A stretch of 64,000 bases of DNA from CAZNXJ01 sp964577115. Its GTDB lineage: Bacteria; Planctomycetota; Planctomycetia; Pirellulales; Pirellulaceae. The position numbers were made by a program, and so were the translations under genes. Every line of letters begins with the position of its first letter. The first letter of the stretch is position 1. The stretch lies in the NCBI GenBank assembly GCA_964577115.1, contig CAZNXJ010000008.1, positions 124,001-188,000 of the forward strand. Direction: 5' to 3'. The notes below the pieces were generated by a model, which made no database searches, was not told the origin of the DNA, and saw only the letters and a program-made list of their open reading frames with translations. This document shows positions 32,844-45,098 of this stretch, piece by piece.

Positions 32844-34556
32844 CTATTCGACTACCGCGACAGCTCCGCCGCGGCGATAGTCCGCAACGCCGACCCATCG
32901 CCCCGTCGTCTCGTCGAAGAATAACGAATGCGCTGCCCCCTGTGCACCCCGGCGAAATTCAACAACGTGCCCGAGCTCGCGGAGCCGCTCGAGGGTTGCC
33001 GGTTCGATCGGGTAGCCGGCCTCGAGCGTCAGGACGTCTGGAAACCACTGGTGATGGAGCCGCTTCTGCTGGATGCATTCGGCTGGTGACATGGCAAACT
33101 CGAGTCGATTCAAGAGAACCGTGAGCACCGTGTTGATGATGGTGCGCCCTCCGGGACTGCCGGTGGCCACCACCGGTTTTCCGTCGCGCGTCACGATGAC
33201 GGGCGTTTGCGAACTGAGCATCCGTTTGCGCGGAGCAATCCAGTTCGGGGGCGTACCGATACGACCGCTCGGCGTCGTCTGGCCAGGGTACCAGTTGAAG
33301 TCGCCCATCTCGTTATTCAGCAGAAACCCGGCACCGCGCACGACGATCCGCGCACCGAAACTCGCTTCGAGCGTGTAGGTGTTGGCAACCACCATGCCGT
33401 CCGCATCGACAACACTGAAATGGGTCGTCGATTCGGATTCATCAGGTGTCAGCAAATCGCCGGCCAACGTGTCGCTTGGCGTCGCCCGATCCAGCGAAAT
33501 CGTTTCGGCGAGCTGCTGAGCCGTTGCGCGGTCGGCTAGGTGACGAGCGTCGGGGGTGAACTGGGGATCGCCCAGCCATAAGGCGCGTTGCCAATACGCT
33601 CGCCGCATCGCTTCGGCCGTCCGATGCAGTACTTCCGCACTATGCCGATCGAACTGGCGAAGTTCGTAGGGTTCGAGTATGTGAAGAGCAAGCACGAGGC
33701 AGAGCCCGCCGGAACTGGGAGGCGGAGGCCCCCATAGAATGTGCCCGCGGTATTCGCCACGAACAGGAGTCCGGAGGTGCGCTTCGTACTCGGCCAGGTC
33801 GCGGTGATGGATTAGCCCTCCACCACGCTGCATTTCTGCCACAATCTGGTCAGCCGTCGTCCCGTGATAGAAGGCATCGGCTCCTTGCTGAGCGATGCGG
33901 TCGAGTGTTTCGGCGAGGTCCGGCTGAACGAGGCGATCCCCCGCGCGCCACGGGCGGCCATCGGGATGCACGAAGACGCGATGCGTTTCCTGGAAGCGGG
34001 GATCCTTTTCATCGAGACTGCCAAGCAGTCCGTTCAGCGACGCGGCCAGGTGCGCATCGACGGGCGTACCGCCGCGCGCCAACTCGGCCGCCGGTTCGAC
34101 GAGCCGCTTCCACGGGAGGCGGCCAAAACGTTGATGAGCGAGCCACAACCCGCGCACCGTTCCGGGCACGCCGACCGCTCGGTGCGTTAGTGTGCTCTCT
34201 TCGGGCTCGTACATCTCGCGCGACGCAGCGAGTGGCGCGCATTCACGGTAGTCGACGACAAGCGGATCATGATCCGGTGGCTTGACCAACATGAAGCCAC
34301 CGCCCCCCAGGTTCCCCGCCTCAGGCCAGGTCACCGCCATGGCCATGGCGACGGCGACGGCCGCGTCCACGGCATTGCCACCGTCCCGCAGCACGTCGCG
34401 CCCGACAAGGCTCGCCGGCTCGGATGCGGAAACCACAACACCGCGTGACGACGCCGCCTGCTTCACCACGTCGCCAAGCGATTCCTCTGCTTGCAACAAG
34501 CTGCAAGTGAGGTAAAGCAGAACGAGCACCGCGGCCCCAAGCACCGTCTGTCGCAT
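32844..34556 (-). CDS. ggt: Gamma-glutamyltransferase
   Basis: A 570-residue exported Ntn-hydrolase. An N-terminal signal (RQTVLGAAVLVLLYLTCSLLQAEE) is followed by the GGNAVDAAVAVAMAMAVTWPEAGNLGGGGFMLV region of the large subunit and, at about residue 377, the TTHFSVVD motif whose first Thr becomes the nucleophile of the small subunit after self-cleavage. It hydrolyses or transfers the gamma-glutamyl group of glutathione and relatives in the periplasm. The ATG at 34556 was chosen because the signal starts there; the longer upstream frame is not protein-like. Transcribed alone, divergent from the desaturase gene. Confidence 0.95.
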   Translation of the reverse strand: MRQTVLGAAVLVLLYLTCSLLQAEESLGDVVKQAASSRGVVVSASEPASLVGRDVLRDGGNAVDAAVAVAMAMAVTWPEAGNLGGGGFMLVKPPDHDPLVVDYRECAPLAASREMYEPEESTLTHRAVGVPGTVRGLWLAHQRFGRLPWKRLVEPAAELARGGTPVDAHLAASLNGLLGSLDEKDPRFQETHRVFVHPDGRPWRAGDRLVQPDLAETLDRIAQQGADAFYHGTTADQIVAEMQRGGGLIHHRDLAEYEAHLRTPVRGEYRGHILWGPPPPSSGGLCLVLALHILEPYELRQFDRHSAEVLHRTAEAMRRAYWQRALWLGDPQFTPDARHLADRATAQQLAETISLDRATPSDTLAGDLLTPDESESTTHFSVVDADGMVVANTYTLEASFGARIVVRGAGFLLNNEMGDFNWYPGQTTPSGRIGTPPNWIAPRKRMLSSQTPVIVTRDGKPVVATGSPGGRTIINTVLTVLLNRLEFAMSPAECIQQKRLHHQWFPDVLTLEAGYPIEPATLERLRELGHVVEFRRGAQGAAHSLFFDETTGRWVGVADYRRGGAVAVVE

Positions 34557-34912
34557 GATTCGCAAGGCAGCGCGAACGGCTAGCACGAATAAGGGGAGTG
34601 GCAACCATTGCAACCTGGGGGAGTGAGAGGTAAACGCGCTCGCGTGGCCCTCCGTGCTTGAAAACTCCGATGAATACATCTCGTCGTTTACCCCTTTCGG
34701 ACGGTATCCCGTCAGTATCCATACTGGCTTGTTAACTCGAAAGCCCCGGCAGAACGACATAGGGCACATTGATTGCTCAACGCCCCTGTAAGGATCGTTG
34801 ACGACCATCATGGGAGCCGTATATTCCATCAAGGTCCGCAAGTCGGAGGTCGATCAACAAAGGCAGGAGGCATAGGACACCTAAGAGCTTACAACATTGA
34901 GGGGGAGATCTC
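34557..34912. other. Divergent control region between ggt and the desaturase gene
   Basis: No gene is seen. Two adjoining inverted repeats lie at 34700-34713 (GACGG-tatc-CCGTC) and 34713-34726 (CAGTAT-cc-ATACTG), sharing one base and including a GTATCC direct repeat. They could be operators for either divergent gene. The rest is without a recognised signal. Confidence 0.35.
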
Positions 34913-35971
34913 ATGTTAAAGCGGCACTTGGCCGACTCCTCTCTTCCCGCCGCGCGGGCGCTAGTTCACGACCTGTTCCGCCGGAACGCGGCGATCTACT
35001 GGGTCGATTTCCTTGTGTCGCTCACCATCGGCTATTCTGCCGCAATTGCCTATCTGTATGCTCCAGTAGGTCTGCCCGGGAAAGCATTGGCTCTCGTCGT
35101 GGCGGCACTGGCACTGTACCGGGTGAGCAGCTTCATGCACGAGATCGTGCATTTCAAGCGGCACGAGATGCGCTCGTTTACGGTCGTGTGGAACATCCTC
35201 GCCGGCATCCCCCTGCTAACGCCTTCGACCTTCTACGAGAGCCATGCGGCCCATCATAATACTCACCGCTACGGAACCGAGGGCGACGGAGAATACTTGC
35301 CCCTAGCGCACGGCAAGACGAGTGACCTCGCGCTGTACATCCTCCAGATCTTCGTGCAGCCGGTTATTGTTTTTCTGCGCTTTCTGCTGGCCCCCGTCAC
35401 GTTCCTGCACCCGCGACTGCGCCGCTGGACGCTCGAGCACGCCTCGTCATTCGTTATCAATTTCCGATACCGCCGCCCCATTCCGGAGAATGCCCCGCTG
35501 CGCATTTGGGCACTCCTGGAGCTGGGCTGCTCGGCACGCGCCTGGGTGCTTCTGCTCAAGCTGAGCCTCGGCTTCGGGCCGTGGATCGAACTGCCGAAGC
35601 TCTACTCGATTGCCATGCTCGCGCTCGCGCTGAACCACATCCGAACCCTCGGTGCGCATCACTATCGCAATCTGGGTTCGCGCATGACACATACCGAACA
35701 GTTGCTCGACTCGACGAACATCCGCGGCGGCTGGTTGACCGAGCTCCTATGCCCGCTGGGACTGCGCTACCATGCGCTGCACCATCTATTTCCTGGCTTG
35801 CCCTATCACAATCTCGGCCGCGCGCACCGTAGGCTGATGAAATCGCTGCCCGCTAACGCGCCCTACAGAAAAGTCGAATACCCCACGTTCATCGCGGTGA
35901 TGCGCGAGTTTTGGCGGTATCGGCGAGAGGCGGCGAGCGAACCGGCCGCGGCCTCATTGACCTCGCACTAG
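34913..35971 (+). CDS. Membrane fatty acid desaturase
   Basis: A 352-residue integral membrane di-iron desaturase. The three histidine boxes are present: HEIVHFKRHE (about residues 82-91), SHAAHHNTHR (about 108-117) and HALHHLFPGLPYHN (about 290-303), with four hydrophobic segments between. It inserts a double bond into membrane lipid acyl chains, probably with ferredoxin or cytochrome donors. GGGGGAG is a strong ribosome site before the ATG. It is monocistronic by position, convergent with the glycolate oxidase operon, 38 bases apart. Confidence 0.92.
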   Translation: MLKRHLADSSLPAARALVHDLFRRNAAIYWVDFLVSLTIGYSAAIAYLYAPVGLPGKALALVVAALALYRVSSFMHEIVHFKRHEMRSFTVVWNILAGIPLLTPSTFYESHAAHHNTHRYGTEGDGEYLPLAHGKTSDLALYILQIFVQPVIVFLRFLLAPVTFLHPRLRRWTLEHASSFVINFRYRRPIPENAPLRIWALLELGCSARAWVLLLKLSLGFGPWIELPKLYSIAMLALALNHIRTLGAHHYRNLGSRMTHTEQLLDSTNIRGGWLTELLCPLGLRYHALHHLFPGLPYHNLGRAHRRLMKSLPANAPYRKVEYPTFIAVMREFWRYRREAASEPAAASLTSH

Positions 35972-36009
35972 CGCTGGTCAGAAAGGTTGCCAACGGATGC
36001 GATACGCCG

Positions 36010-37284
36010 TTAGAACCCGGGCAAGGGCTGGCGCCGGTAGGCGGCGTCGAGCACCTGCATAGTATGAATGACGGGAAGGGGGCGGCCGAGCTGGTTCAGG
36101 TGCGTGGCGATTTGCGTCATGCAGCCAATATTCCCCGTGGCAATTAGTTCAGCCCCCGTGCTGATGATGCCGCGGGCTTTCTCCTGACCGAGCCGGCTGG
36201 CGATGGCCGGCTGTTCGATGTTGTACGTCCCGGCCGAACCGCAGCACATTTCGCCGTTGGGAATTTCGAGCAACTCGAGCTCAGGGATGGCGGTCAAAAG
36301 TTCGCGCGGGGCGCGCTTTACTTTTTGTGCATGCGCGAGGTGGCAGGCATCGTGGTAGGCGACGCGGGTGCGGCGCGCGAGGGGCGGCGGAGCGGCGAGG
36401 CCGAGTTCGGCGAGAAACTGCGCCACGTCTTTTACCTTTCTCGCAAACGCGCCCGCGTCTGCCTCGTCGGCTTCGCCCGCCAACCATAGCGAGTATTCGT
36501 GCATGCCCGAGCCGCAACCGGCAGCGTTCGTCAGGATCGCGTCGACGTCGCGCGGAAAGGCGGCGAGATTGTGCCGAGCGTGCCGCCGAGCGTCATCGAG
36601 GGCACCGGTGTGCGCGGCGAGCGCCCCGCAGCAACCCTGCCGTTCGGGAACCACGACCTCGACACCATTAGCAGCCAGCACGCGCAGCGTAGCGGCGTTG
36701 ATTTCCGGAGCGAGCACCTGCTGAGCGCAGCCGGCCAACAGCGCGACGCGTGCGCGCCGTGTACCCTCGGCGGGCACGAGCGCCGGCAGACGAGCGGCCG
36801 GAGGCAGGCGTGCGGGCAACAAGTCGAGCATCATTCCCAGGCGGCCGGGGAGCAAACGCCGCAGGGGGCGCGCCCAACGCCCGGAACGCGCCGCCCAGCG
36901 GAAGCGACGTGGGTAGGGGAGGGTTGCGAGCACAAAGCGACGCAGCAGTCGATCCCAGGCGCTGCGCGGTCGCAGCCGCTCGGCACGCCCCCGGAACGAC
37001 GTGATCAGATCGCCGTACTGCACGCCCGACGGGCACGCGGTGACACAGCCGAGACATCCTAGGCAGCGATCGAGGTAGGGGAGGGCCGAATCGAGTTCCA
37101 CATGGCCCTCGAGCACTTCCTTCATCAAAAAGATGCGCCCGCGCGGCGAATCCATTTCCTCGCCGAGCTCGACGTAGGTCGGACACGCGGGAAGACAGAA
37201 GCCGCAATGGACGCATGTCGCGACCGCCTCGGCCATCACGGGGCCATGCGGCCCCAACTCGTTCACCGGAATCTCGTGCTGCAT
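36010..37284 (-). CDS. glcF: Glycolate oxidase iron-sulfur subunit
   Basis: A 424-residue subunit of the membrane-associated glycolate oxidase. Two [4Fe-4S] motifs are at the N-terminus (CVHCGFCLPACP and CLGCLGCVTACP) and two CCG heterodisulfide-like domains follow (CCGALAAHTG and CCGSAGTYN). It passes electrons from the flavin subunits to the quinone pool, with GlcD and GlcE. Last gene of the glcDEF operon; a 23-base gap follows glcE. Convergent with the desaturase gene. Confidence 0.95.
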   Translation of the reverse strand: MQHEIPVNELGPHGPVMAEAVATCVHCGFCLPACPTYVELGEEMDSPRGRIFLMKEVLEGHVELDSALPYLDRCLGCLGCVTACPSGVQYGDLITSFRGRAERLRPRSAWDRLLRRFVLATLPYPRRFRWAARSGRWARPLRRLLPGRLGMMLDLLPARLPPAARLPALVPAEGTRRARVALLAGCAQQVLAPEINAATLRVLAANGVEVVVPERQGCCGALAAHTGALDDARRHARHNLAAFPRDVDAILTNAAGCGSGMHEYSLWLAGEADEADAGAFARKVKDVAQFLAELGLAAPPPLARRTRVAYHDACHLAHAQKVKRAPRELLTAIPELELLEIPNGEMCCGSAGTYNIEQPAIASRLGQEKARGIISTGAELIATGNIGCMTQIATHLNQLGRPLPVIHTMQVLDAAYRRQPLPGF

Positions 37285-37307
37285 CGTGTTGCCTAACAGG
37301 AAGCCGG

Positions 37308-38384
37308 CTACCAGGCCGGCCGAAATTTCCGCCGCGGATCAAAGACGGCCGCTAATCGCTCGGCGAACGCGCCGCCCCGCGCTTGGCCCCGCTGCACGTC
37401 CTGACAATTTCCTGTCACGACGAGTGCTGAGCGGCCGAGCTGTTCGAGGGCTTCGTCGAGCGGCCGCCAGTCGGCCGTTTCCGGCCAAGCCAGCCAGAGC
37501 ACGTTTCCACCGACCGAATAGCGCCGGGGTCCCGCAGAGCGTTCGGCCCAGAGCCGCTCGCTCGGCAGTACCTGCTCGGGAAGTAGCGGGATCCGCACCA
37601 GTCGATGGTCGCTCGGTACCCAGTCGAACTCGCGAGCCTCTGCCCACACGCGCAACTCGTCGTCGCCGTCGATCTGCTCGGCCGTACCACCGAGCAGCGT
37701 GCGCACTCGTTCCACGTGTGCGGCATTGGCCGCTGCCTGGCCCGCAACGCGAACCCATAAACGGCTCGGCGGCTCGAAATCGAGACACGTGACTTCCGCC
37801 GGCGAAAGGGCCAAGCGCTGCATCGCCTCGAACGCCGCTTCGCTGCTCGCGAAATCCACTCGCAGCGTTGCCGCGTGCTGGGGAGCCGGAAACACTTTGA
37901 ACGTCAGCTCGACCAGGACGCCGAAACGGCCGAGGCTACCGACGAGCAGTTTGGGGATGTCAAAGCCCGCCGCATTCTTGACGACCTTGCCGCCGCCGTA
38001 GACGACGTCGCCTTCGCCATTGACCATGCGAACGCCGAGCAGAAAATCCCGTACGCCGCCATAACGGTATCGGCCCGGCCCCGAGAGTCCTGCCGCCACG
38101 GTACCGCCCAGCGTGGCACCGTGCTCGACCAGCACCGGGTCGAACGGCATTTGCTGACCGTGCTGGGCGAGCAGGTCGCGGATTTCGCGCAGGGGCGTTC
38201 CGGCCAGCGCCGTGAAGGTGTATTCCGTCGGGTCGTACTCGAGCACACCGGAAATCGGGCGGACATCCAGCGTGGCATCGCGGGATAAAGCCGGCTTCGT
38301 TCCACCCGCCACGATCCAGACCTGCTCGTGAGACGTGACGAACTGCCGCACGTCGTCGATGGATTGGGCTTGCGTGACCATCAT
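37308..38384 (-). CDS. glcE: Glycolate oxidase FAD-binding subunit
   Basis: A 358-residue FAD-binding oxidoreductase subunit. The FAD_binding_4 pattern is visible: IVAGGTKPALSRD, LVEHGATLGGTVAAGLSGPGRYRYGGVRDFLLGVRMVNGEGDVVYGGGKVVKNAAGFDIPKLLVGSLG. It is shorter than GlcD and lacks its C-terminal oxidase domain, as usual for GlcE. Two consecutive ATG codons are at the start, which overlaps the glcD stop by 4 bases. Its function is to hold FAD and support electron transfer in glycolate oxidase. Confidence 0.94.
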   Translation of the reverse strand: MMVTQAQSIDDVRQFVTSHEQVWIVAGGTKPALSRDATLDVRPISGVLEYDPTEYTFTALAGTPLREIRDLLAQHGQQMPFDPVLVEHGATLGGTVAAGLSGPGRYRYGGVRDFLLGVRMVNGEGDVVYGGGKVVKNAAGFDIPKLLVGSLGRFGVLVELTFKVFPAPQHAATLRVDFASSEAAFEAMQRLALSPAEVTCLDFEPPSRLWVRVAGQAAANAAHVERVRTLLGGTAEQIDGDDELRVWAEAREFDWVPSDHRLVRIPLLPEQVLPSERLWAERSAGPRRYSVGGNVLWLAWPETADWRPLDEALEQLGRSALVVTGNCQDVQRGQARGGAFAERLAAVFDPRRKFRPAW

Positions 38385-39829
38385 TCGCGCGAGATCACTC
38401 CCTGCCGCTCGAGCGGATGCGGCCCATGCGAGGTTAGCGCCGGCGGTGACGCGTCGGGCAGCATCTTGCCCGGGTTAGCGAGCAGCTGCGGGTCAACACC
38501 CGCCCGCACGCGCCGCATAAACTCGACATCGAACGGGCCAAACATATCTTCCAGGTATCCGCGCTTCTCGAGCCCAACGCCGTGCTCGCCGGTAATCGAG
38601 CCCCCCAGCTTGACGCAGAGCCGAAGGATTTCTCCGGCCAGCTCCTCCGCCCGCTCCAGCGCCCCCTCTTCGCGACCGTCGTACATGATCAGCGGATGCA
38701 GATTTCCATCACCGGCATGAAAGACGTTAGCGACGCGGATGCCGTACTGCTGGCTCAGGCGATCGATCTCACGCAACGCTTCCCCCAAACGGCTGCGCGG
38801 CACAACTCCGTCCTGAACGATAAAGTCCGGACTGAGCCGCCCCACGGCGGAGAACGCGCACTTACGCCCCGTCCAGATTTTCAGCCGATCGGCTGCATCC
38901 CGTGCGACACGATGCTCGTACGCCCCCGACTCGGCGATCACCTTCAGCAGCCGCGGCTTTTCGGCCTCGACTTCCTCGGCCGGCCCTTCCAGCTCGACAA
39001 TTAAAATCGCTCGAGCGTCCTTCGGGTAGTCGGCGCCCACAGCCACCTCGGCGGCGTCCATCGCCAGCCGATCCATGATCTCCATAGCGCCCGGTAGAAG
39101 GCCCGAAGCCACAACCATGGCGACAGCCGTGCCGGCCTTTTCCAACGAGTCATAGGCGGCCTGGAGCGTGTAGTAAACCTCGGGCTTGGGCAACAAACGC
39201 AGCGTGATCTCCAGCGCGATGCCGAAGAGCCCTTCGCTGCCGATAAACATACCGGTGTAGTCCGAACCGACCGTTTCGAGCGTGTCGTCGCCAAGCTGAC
39301 AGACTTCGCCGTCCGGCAGCACGACCTTGAGCCCCAAGACGTGGTTCGACGTCATACCGTATTTCAAACAGTGGGCGCCGCCTGAATTGAAGGCGACATT
39401 ACCGCCCAGTGTGCACACCGGACCGCTCGACGGATCCGGTGCGTAATACAGGCCATCGCGAGCGGCAACGGTGGAAACTTTTGTATTAATGACGCCCGGT
39501 TCCACGACCGCGATCCGATTGGCCGGATCGTAGCGCAGGATGCGGTTCAGGCGATTGAGCGCTATCAGCAGCCCATCGGGCACAGGCACCGCACCACCGC
39601 TGAGGCTCGTGCCGCTGCCGCGCGCGAGAAACGGAACTTTGTATCGGTGGCAGATACGGACTGCGTCGATGACTTCCTGCTGTGTTTCGGGCAGGACGAC
39701 GCCGCAGGGCCGAGCTCGAAATGCCGTGAGCCCATCGGACTCATACGGCGCCAGTTCCGCCCGGCCGGTCAACAAACGCTCGGGCGGAAACACGCCCCGC
39801 AACGCATCATGAAACGGAGTCGCAATCAT
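38381..39829 (-). CDS. glcD: Glycolate oxidase subunit GlcD
   Basis: A 482-residue flavoprotein and catalytic subunit of glycolate oxidase, converting glycolate to glyoxylate. FAD_binding_4 motifs are FLARGSGTSLSGGAVPVPDG, DPSSGPVCTLGGNVAFNSGGAHCLKYG, and the C-terminal FAD-oxidase region with NVFHAGDGNLHPLIMYD and GEHGVGLEKRG. First gene of the glcDEF operon. The ATG at 39829 matches the family N-terminus. Glycolate use indicates a photorespired or algal-derived carbon source, plausible for a planctomycete in waters rich in phototrophs. Confidence 0.95.
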   Translation of the reverse strand: MIATPFHDALRGVFPPERLLTGRAELAPYESDGLTAFRARPCGVVLPETQQEVIDAVRICHRYKVPFLARGSGTSLSGGAVPVPDGLLIALNRLNRILRYDPANRIAVVEPGVINTKVSTVAARDGLYYAPDPSSGPVCTLGGNVAFNSGGAHCLKYGMTSNHVLGLKVVLPDGEVCQLGDDTLETVGSDYTGMFIGSEGLFGIALEITLRLLPKPEVYYTLQAAYDSLEKAGTAVAMVVASGLLPGAMEIMDRLAMDAAEVAVGADYPKDARAILIVELEGPAEEVEAEKPRLLKVIAESGAYEHRVARDAADRLKIWTGRKCAFSAVGRLSPDFIVQDGVVPRSRLGEALREIDRLSQQYGIRVANVFHAGDGNLHPLIMYDGREEGALERAEELAGEILRLCVKLGGSITGEHGVGLEKRGYLEDMFGPFDVEFMRRVRAGVDPQLLANPGKMLPDASPPALTSHGPHPLERQGVISRE

Positions 39830-39997
39830 CGGGGCAGTATAACCGATGGAGGGTTCAAAATTCAGGGGGCCGCTCTGAGGCTCATTGCTTCCGCCAGCAC
39901 GGCTCGCCGCTGCCCCTCCCAGATACCCAGCCGGAATAGCTTGCCCGCGGCAGCGTGCCGATTCGCAAAACTCGCGCTAAGCGACGACGCGAAACCA

Positions 39998-40025
39998 TTT
40001 ACAGCCACTTCTTTGCTTGTATACT
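39998..40025 (+). promoter_or_regulatory. Sigma-70-type promoter of the MFS gene
   Basis: TTTACA (39998-40003) and TATACT (40020-40025) separated by 16 bases, in an AT-rich patch of an otherwise GC-rich region, about 95 bases before the MFS start. The divergent glcD promoter must lie in the remaining 170 bases to the left, where I see no clear match. Confidence 0.6.
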
Positions 40026-40128
40026 CAACCCCGTGTTGCCGCGACTCCTGCCGCCGGTGGGTCACGGTAGAGCGGCATAAGTTCCAGCGAGTGACGTGGA
40101 ATGGGTTTTGAGGTGGGAGTTCTGCGGC

Positions 40129-41763
40129 ATGAGTGAAACGGGTGACACGAAGCGTTTTCGACTGTTCCTAGGCTGTTTCATTTCGCTCGTTGCAACTGCG
40201 TTCGGTTTCGCGGTGCGAGGAGCGATCCTGGCCGACTGGCAGGAAGAGTTCAAGCTCAGCAACGAACAGCTCGGATATCTAGGCGGTGTCGGACTCTATC
40301 CGTTCGCCATCTCGATCATCCTGCTCAGCCTTGTCGTTGATCGCATCGGCTATGGCCGCACCATGTGCTTCGCGTTCATCGGCCACACGCTATCGGCCCT
40401 GCTGACGATCTTCGCCAACAGTTTCGAGATGCTCTACCTGGGCACGTTCATCTTCGCGCTGTCCAACGGGGCCGTCGAGGCGGTGATCAATCCGGTCGTC
40501 GCGTCGATGTACGACCAGAATAAAACGCACTGGCTGAACATTCTCCACGCCGGCTGGCCGGGCGGTTTGGTGCTCGGCGGCCTGCTCGCCATTGCCGTCA
40601 GTTTCATGTCGACGGCCAGCAACACAGATGCGGCCTCGACCATGGCCGCCGTCGAAGGCGTTTCGCAGGCGGCGACGAGCAACTGGCGCTGGCAGATGGC
40701 GCTCGTATTGCTTCCGACAGTCGTGTACGGCGTGCTGCTGCTCGGCCAGCGTTTCCCGGTTCAGGAACGCGTCAAAGCGGGCGTGTCCGACCTGGAGATG
40801 CTCCGCGAATTCGGCTGGGGCAGCGCCTACATCTGTTTCGCGCTGCTGATCGCAGGCTTCAACCAGGTGATGGTGGTCGCGGGCGTCTCCACGCTGCCGC
40901 TCGCCTACGTCGCCGGGCTCGCACTGATCCCCACGGCGATCTTCGCCGCCGTCGTGCGTTCGTTCGGCCGGCCGATGTTCGTCTTCCTACTGCTGGTCAT
41001 GTTCCTGCTCGCCACCACCGAACTGGGAACGGATAGCTGGATCGCGGACATCATGCGCGCAGTCCTGCACAGCCCGACGCTGGGTACGCTGTTCCTGGTC
41101 TATACGTCGGCCATCATGTTCGTGCTCCGGTTCTTCGCCGGCCCTATCGTGCACAAGGTCTCGCCGCTGGGACTGCTGGCCACCTGCGCGGCGGTCGCGT
41201 GCGGCGGTCTACTGTGGCTATCGCGAGCAGGCGATGCCACGATCATGCTGTTACTAGCCGCGACCTTCTACGGCTTCGGCAAGACGTTTTTCTGGCCTAC
41301 GACGCTGGGTGTTGTTTCCGAACAGTACCCGCGCGGTGGAGCACTCATGCTGAACGCCATCGCCGGGGTCGGCATGATTGCCGTGGGGACGATTGGCAAT
41401 CCGGCCATTGGCTACTTCCAAGACCGTGCGCTCAGCGATAACCTGCTCGCCGCCGATCCGCAGCTCCACGCCGAAGTGCTGACGGAAACGAGCGGCATGT
41501 TCGGCAAGACGACTCAGCTGAATCAGGACGCCGTTGCGGCGCTTCCCGAAGAACAGCAAGAGACGGTCAATAATCTGCTAGTGCAGGCCAAGCAGGGCAC
41601 TCTGGCCAAGGTCGCCATCCTGCCCGCGATCATGTTCGTTTGCTATCTGCTACTAATCGGCTACTTCCGTTCGCGCGGCGGCTATCGAGCCGAAGTACTG
41701 ACCGGACATGAAGCCGACGACGAGCAGTTCACCGGTGGCGTCACGGGGCCAGTCGAAGCATAA
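40129..41763 (+). CDS. MFS transporter with a large periplasmic or cytoplasmic loop
   Basis: A 544-residue major facilitator with about 12 membrane segments, starting SETGDTKRFRLFLGCFISLVATAFGFAVRGAIL. Between the last two segments is a hydrophilic insertion of about 65 residues (from around SDNLLAADPQLHAEV to VNNLLVQAKQG), which is unusual for the family. The ATG at 40129 has GGGAG upstream. It is divergent from glcDEF; a role in sugar, glycolate or other organic acid uptake is possible but not shown. The planctomycete annotation of relatives is simply MFS transporter. Confidence 0.85.
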   Translation: MSETGDTKRFRLFLGCFISLVATAFGFAVRGAILADWQEEFKLSNEQLGYLGGVGLYPFAISIILLSLVVDRIGYGRTMCFAFIGHTLSALLTIFANSFEMLYLGTFIFALSNGAVEAVINPVVASMYDQNKTHWLNILHAGWPGGLVLGGLLAIAVSFMSTASNTDAASTMAAVEGVSQAATSNWRWQMALVLLPTVVYGVLLLGQRFPVQERVKAGVSDLEMLREFGWGSAYICFALLIAGFNQVMVVAGVSTLPLAYVAGLALIPTAIFAAVVRSFGRPMFVFLLLVMFLLATTELGTDSWIADIMRAVLHSPTLGTLFLVYTSAIMFVLRFFAGPIVHKVSPLGLLATCAAVACGGLLWLSRAGDATIMLLLAATFYGFGKTFFWPTTLGVVSEQYPRGGALMLNAIAGVGMIAVGTIGNPAIGYFQDRALSDNLLAADPQLHAEVLTETSGMFGKTTQLNQDAVAALPEEQQETVNNLLVQAKQGTLAKVAILPAIMFVCYLLLIGYFRSRGGYRAEVLTGHEADDEQFTGGVTGPVEA

Positions 41764-42217
41764 GCATAAGCGAGCATGTGCCAGGCTTCCGGGTCTCGGT
41801 TCGGGGAGATGAGAGTCGGCCGAGCCGCGTCCCGCCCTTGCTATCCGCGTTCGTTTTTTTTCCTCGCGTACGTGAGGATTTCGGCTAGCGGCGATAGCCT
41901 CCGGCGTTGCAGTCACACGCGCTGCCGGCACTCGTTCTGCGCGCCCAGGGCGTAGCGCGCCGCAATCTCTACGTGCTGAACATAGCCCCATTTCCTTCCT
42001 GAACCTTGCGCTCCCGGCCCCCGGATCGCTTGCTTTGGGCCTTCTCCGACGTCCTCGCCGAACCGCACTTAGTCATGTTTCGGTGTAACACTTTCACGTC
42101 CTCGGGCAAAAGCTTGCGCGCGATCTCCCCTGACCATCAAAGCGCGATTCCGCTAAAATCAGTCGCGGTTGTCGCGTTTCTGCTTCTTCTCCGTCGTTGA
42201 GTAGGACCGTCATAGTC
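41764..42217. other. Intergenic region upstream of aconitase
   Basis: No gene. A T8 run at about 41855 lies after a short CGCG stem and may help stop the MFS transcript. An imperfect hairpin CCTC-g-CGTACG-t-GAGG follows it. I saw no clear riboswitch or operator before acnA. Confidence 0.35.
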
Positions 42218-44938
<2,721 letters not shown>

Positions 44939-44960
44939 TCGCCGCACGAAACCGGCATCA

Positions 44961-45019
44961 CCACGAATCTTCGAACGCACGCCGCTGCTTAGGCACGCGT
45001 GCCGTTCGTGGATTCGTGG
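44961..45019. repeat. Long imperfect inverted repeat after acnA
   Basis: A hairpin of 9 + 6 + 5 bp: CCACGAATC (44961-44969) with GATTCGTGG (45011-45019), CGAACG with CGTTCG, and CACGC with GCGTG, closed by a 14-base loop. No T run follows. It could stabilise the acnA mRNA end, or be a copy of a short dispersed repeat; I see no second copy in the window. Confidence 0.55.
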
Positions 45020-45098
45020 TACCGCGTCGCGGCGCGCGGCCTTCACGGCACCTCCTCCGCAGCCCCTTCCTTCGCAGGGAAGTTGATCGTTGATCAAA

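Noticed and set aside
41855..41885. T8 run and CCTCGCGTACGTGAGG hairpin as terminator of the MFS gene
   Set aside because: The T run comes before the hairpin, not after it; the preceding stem is weak.
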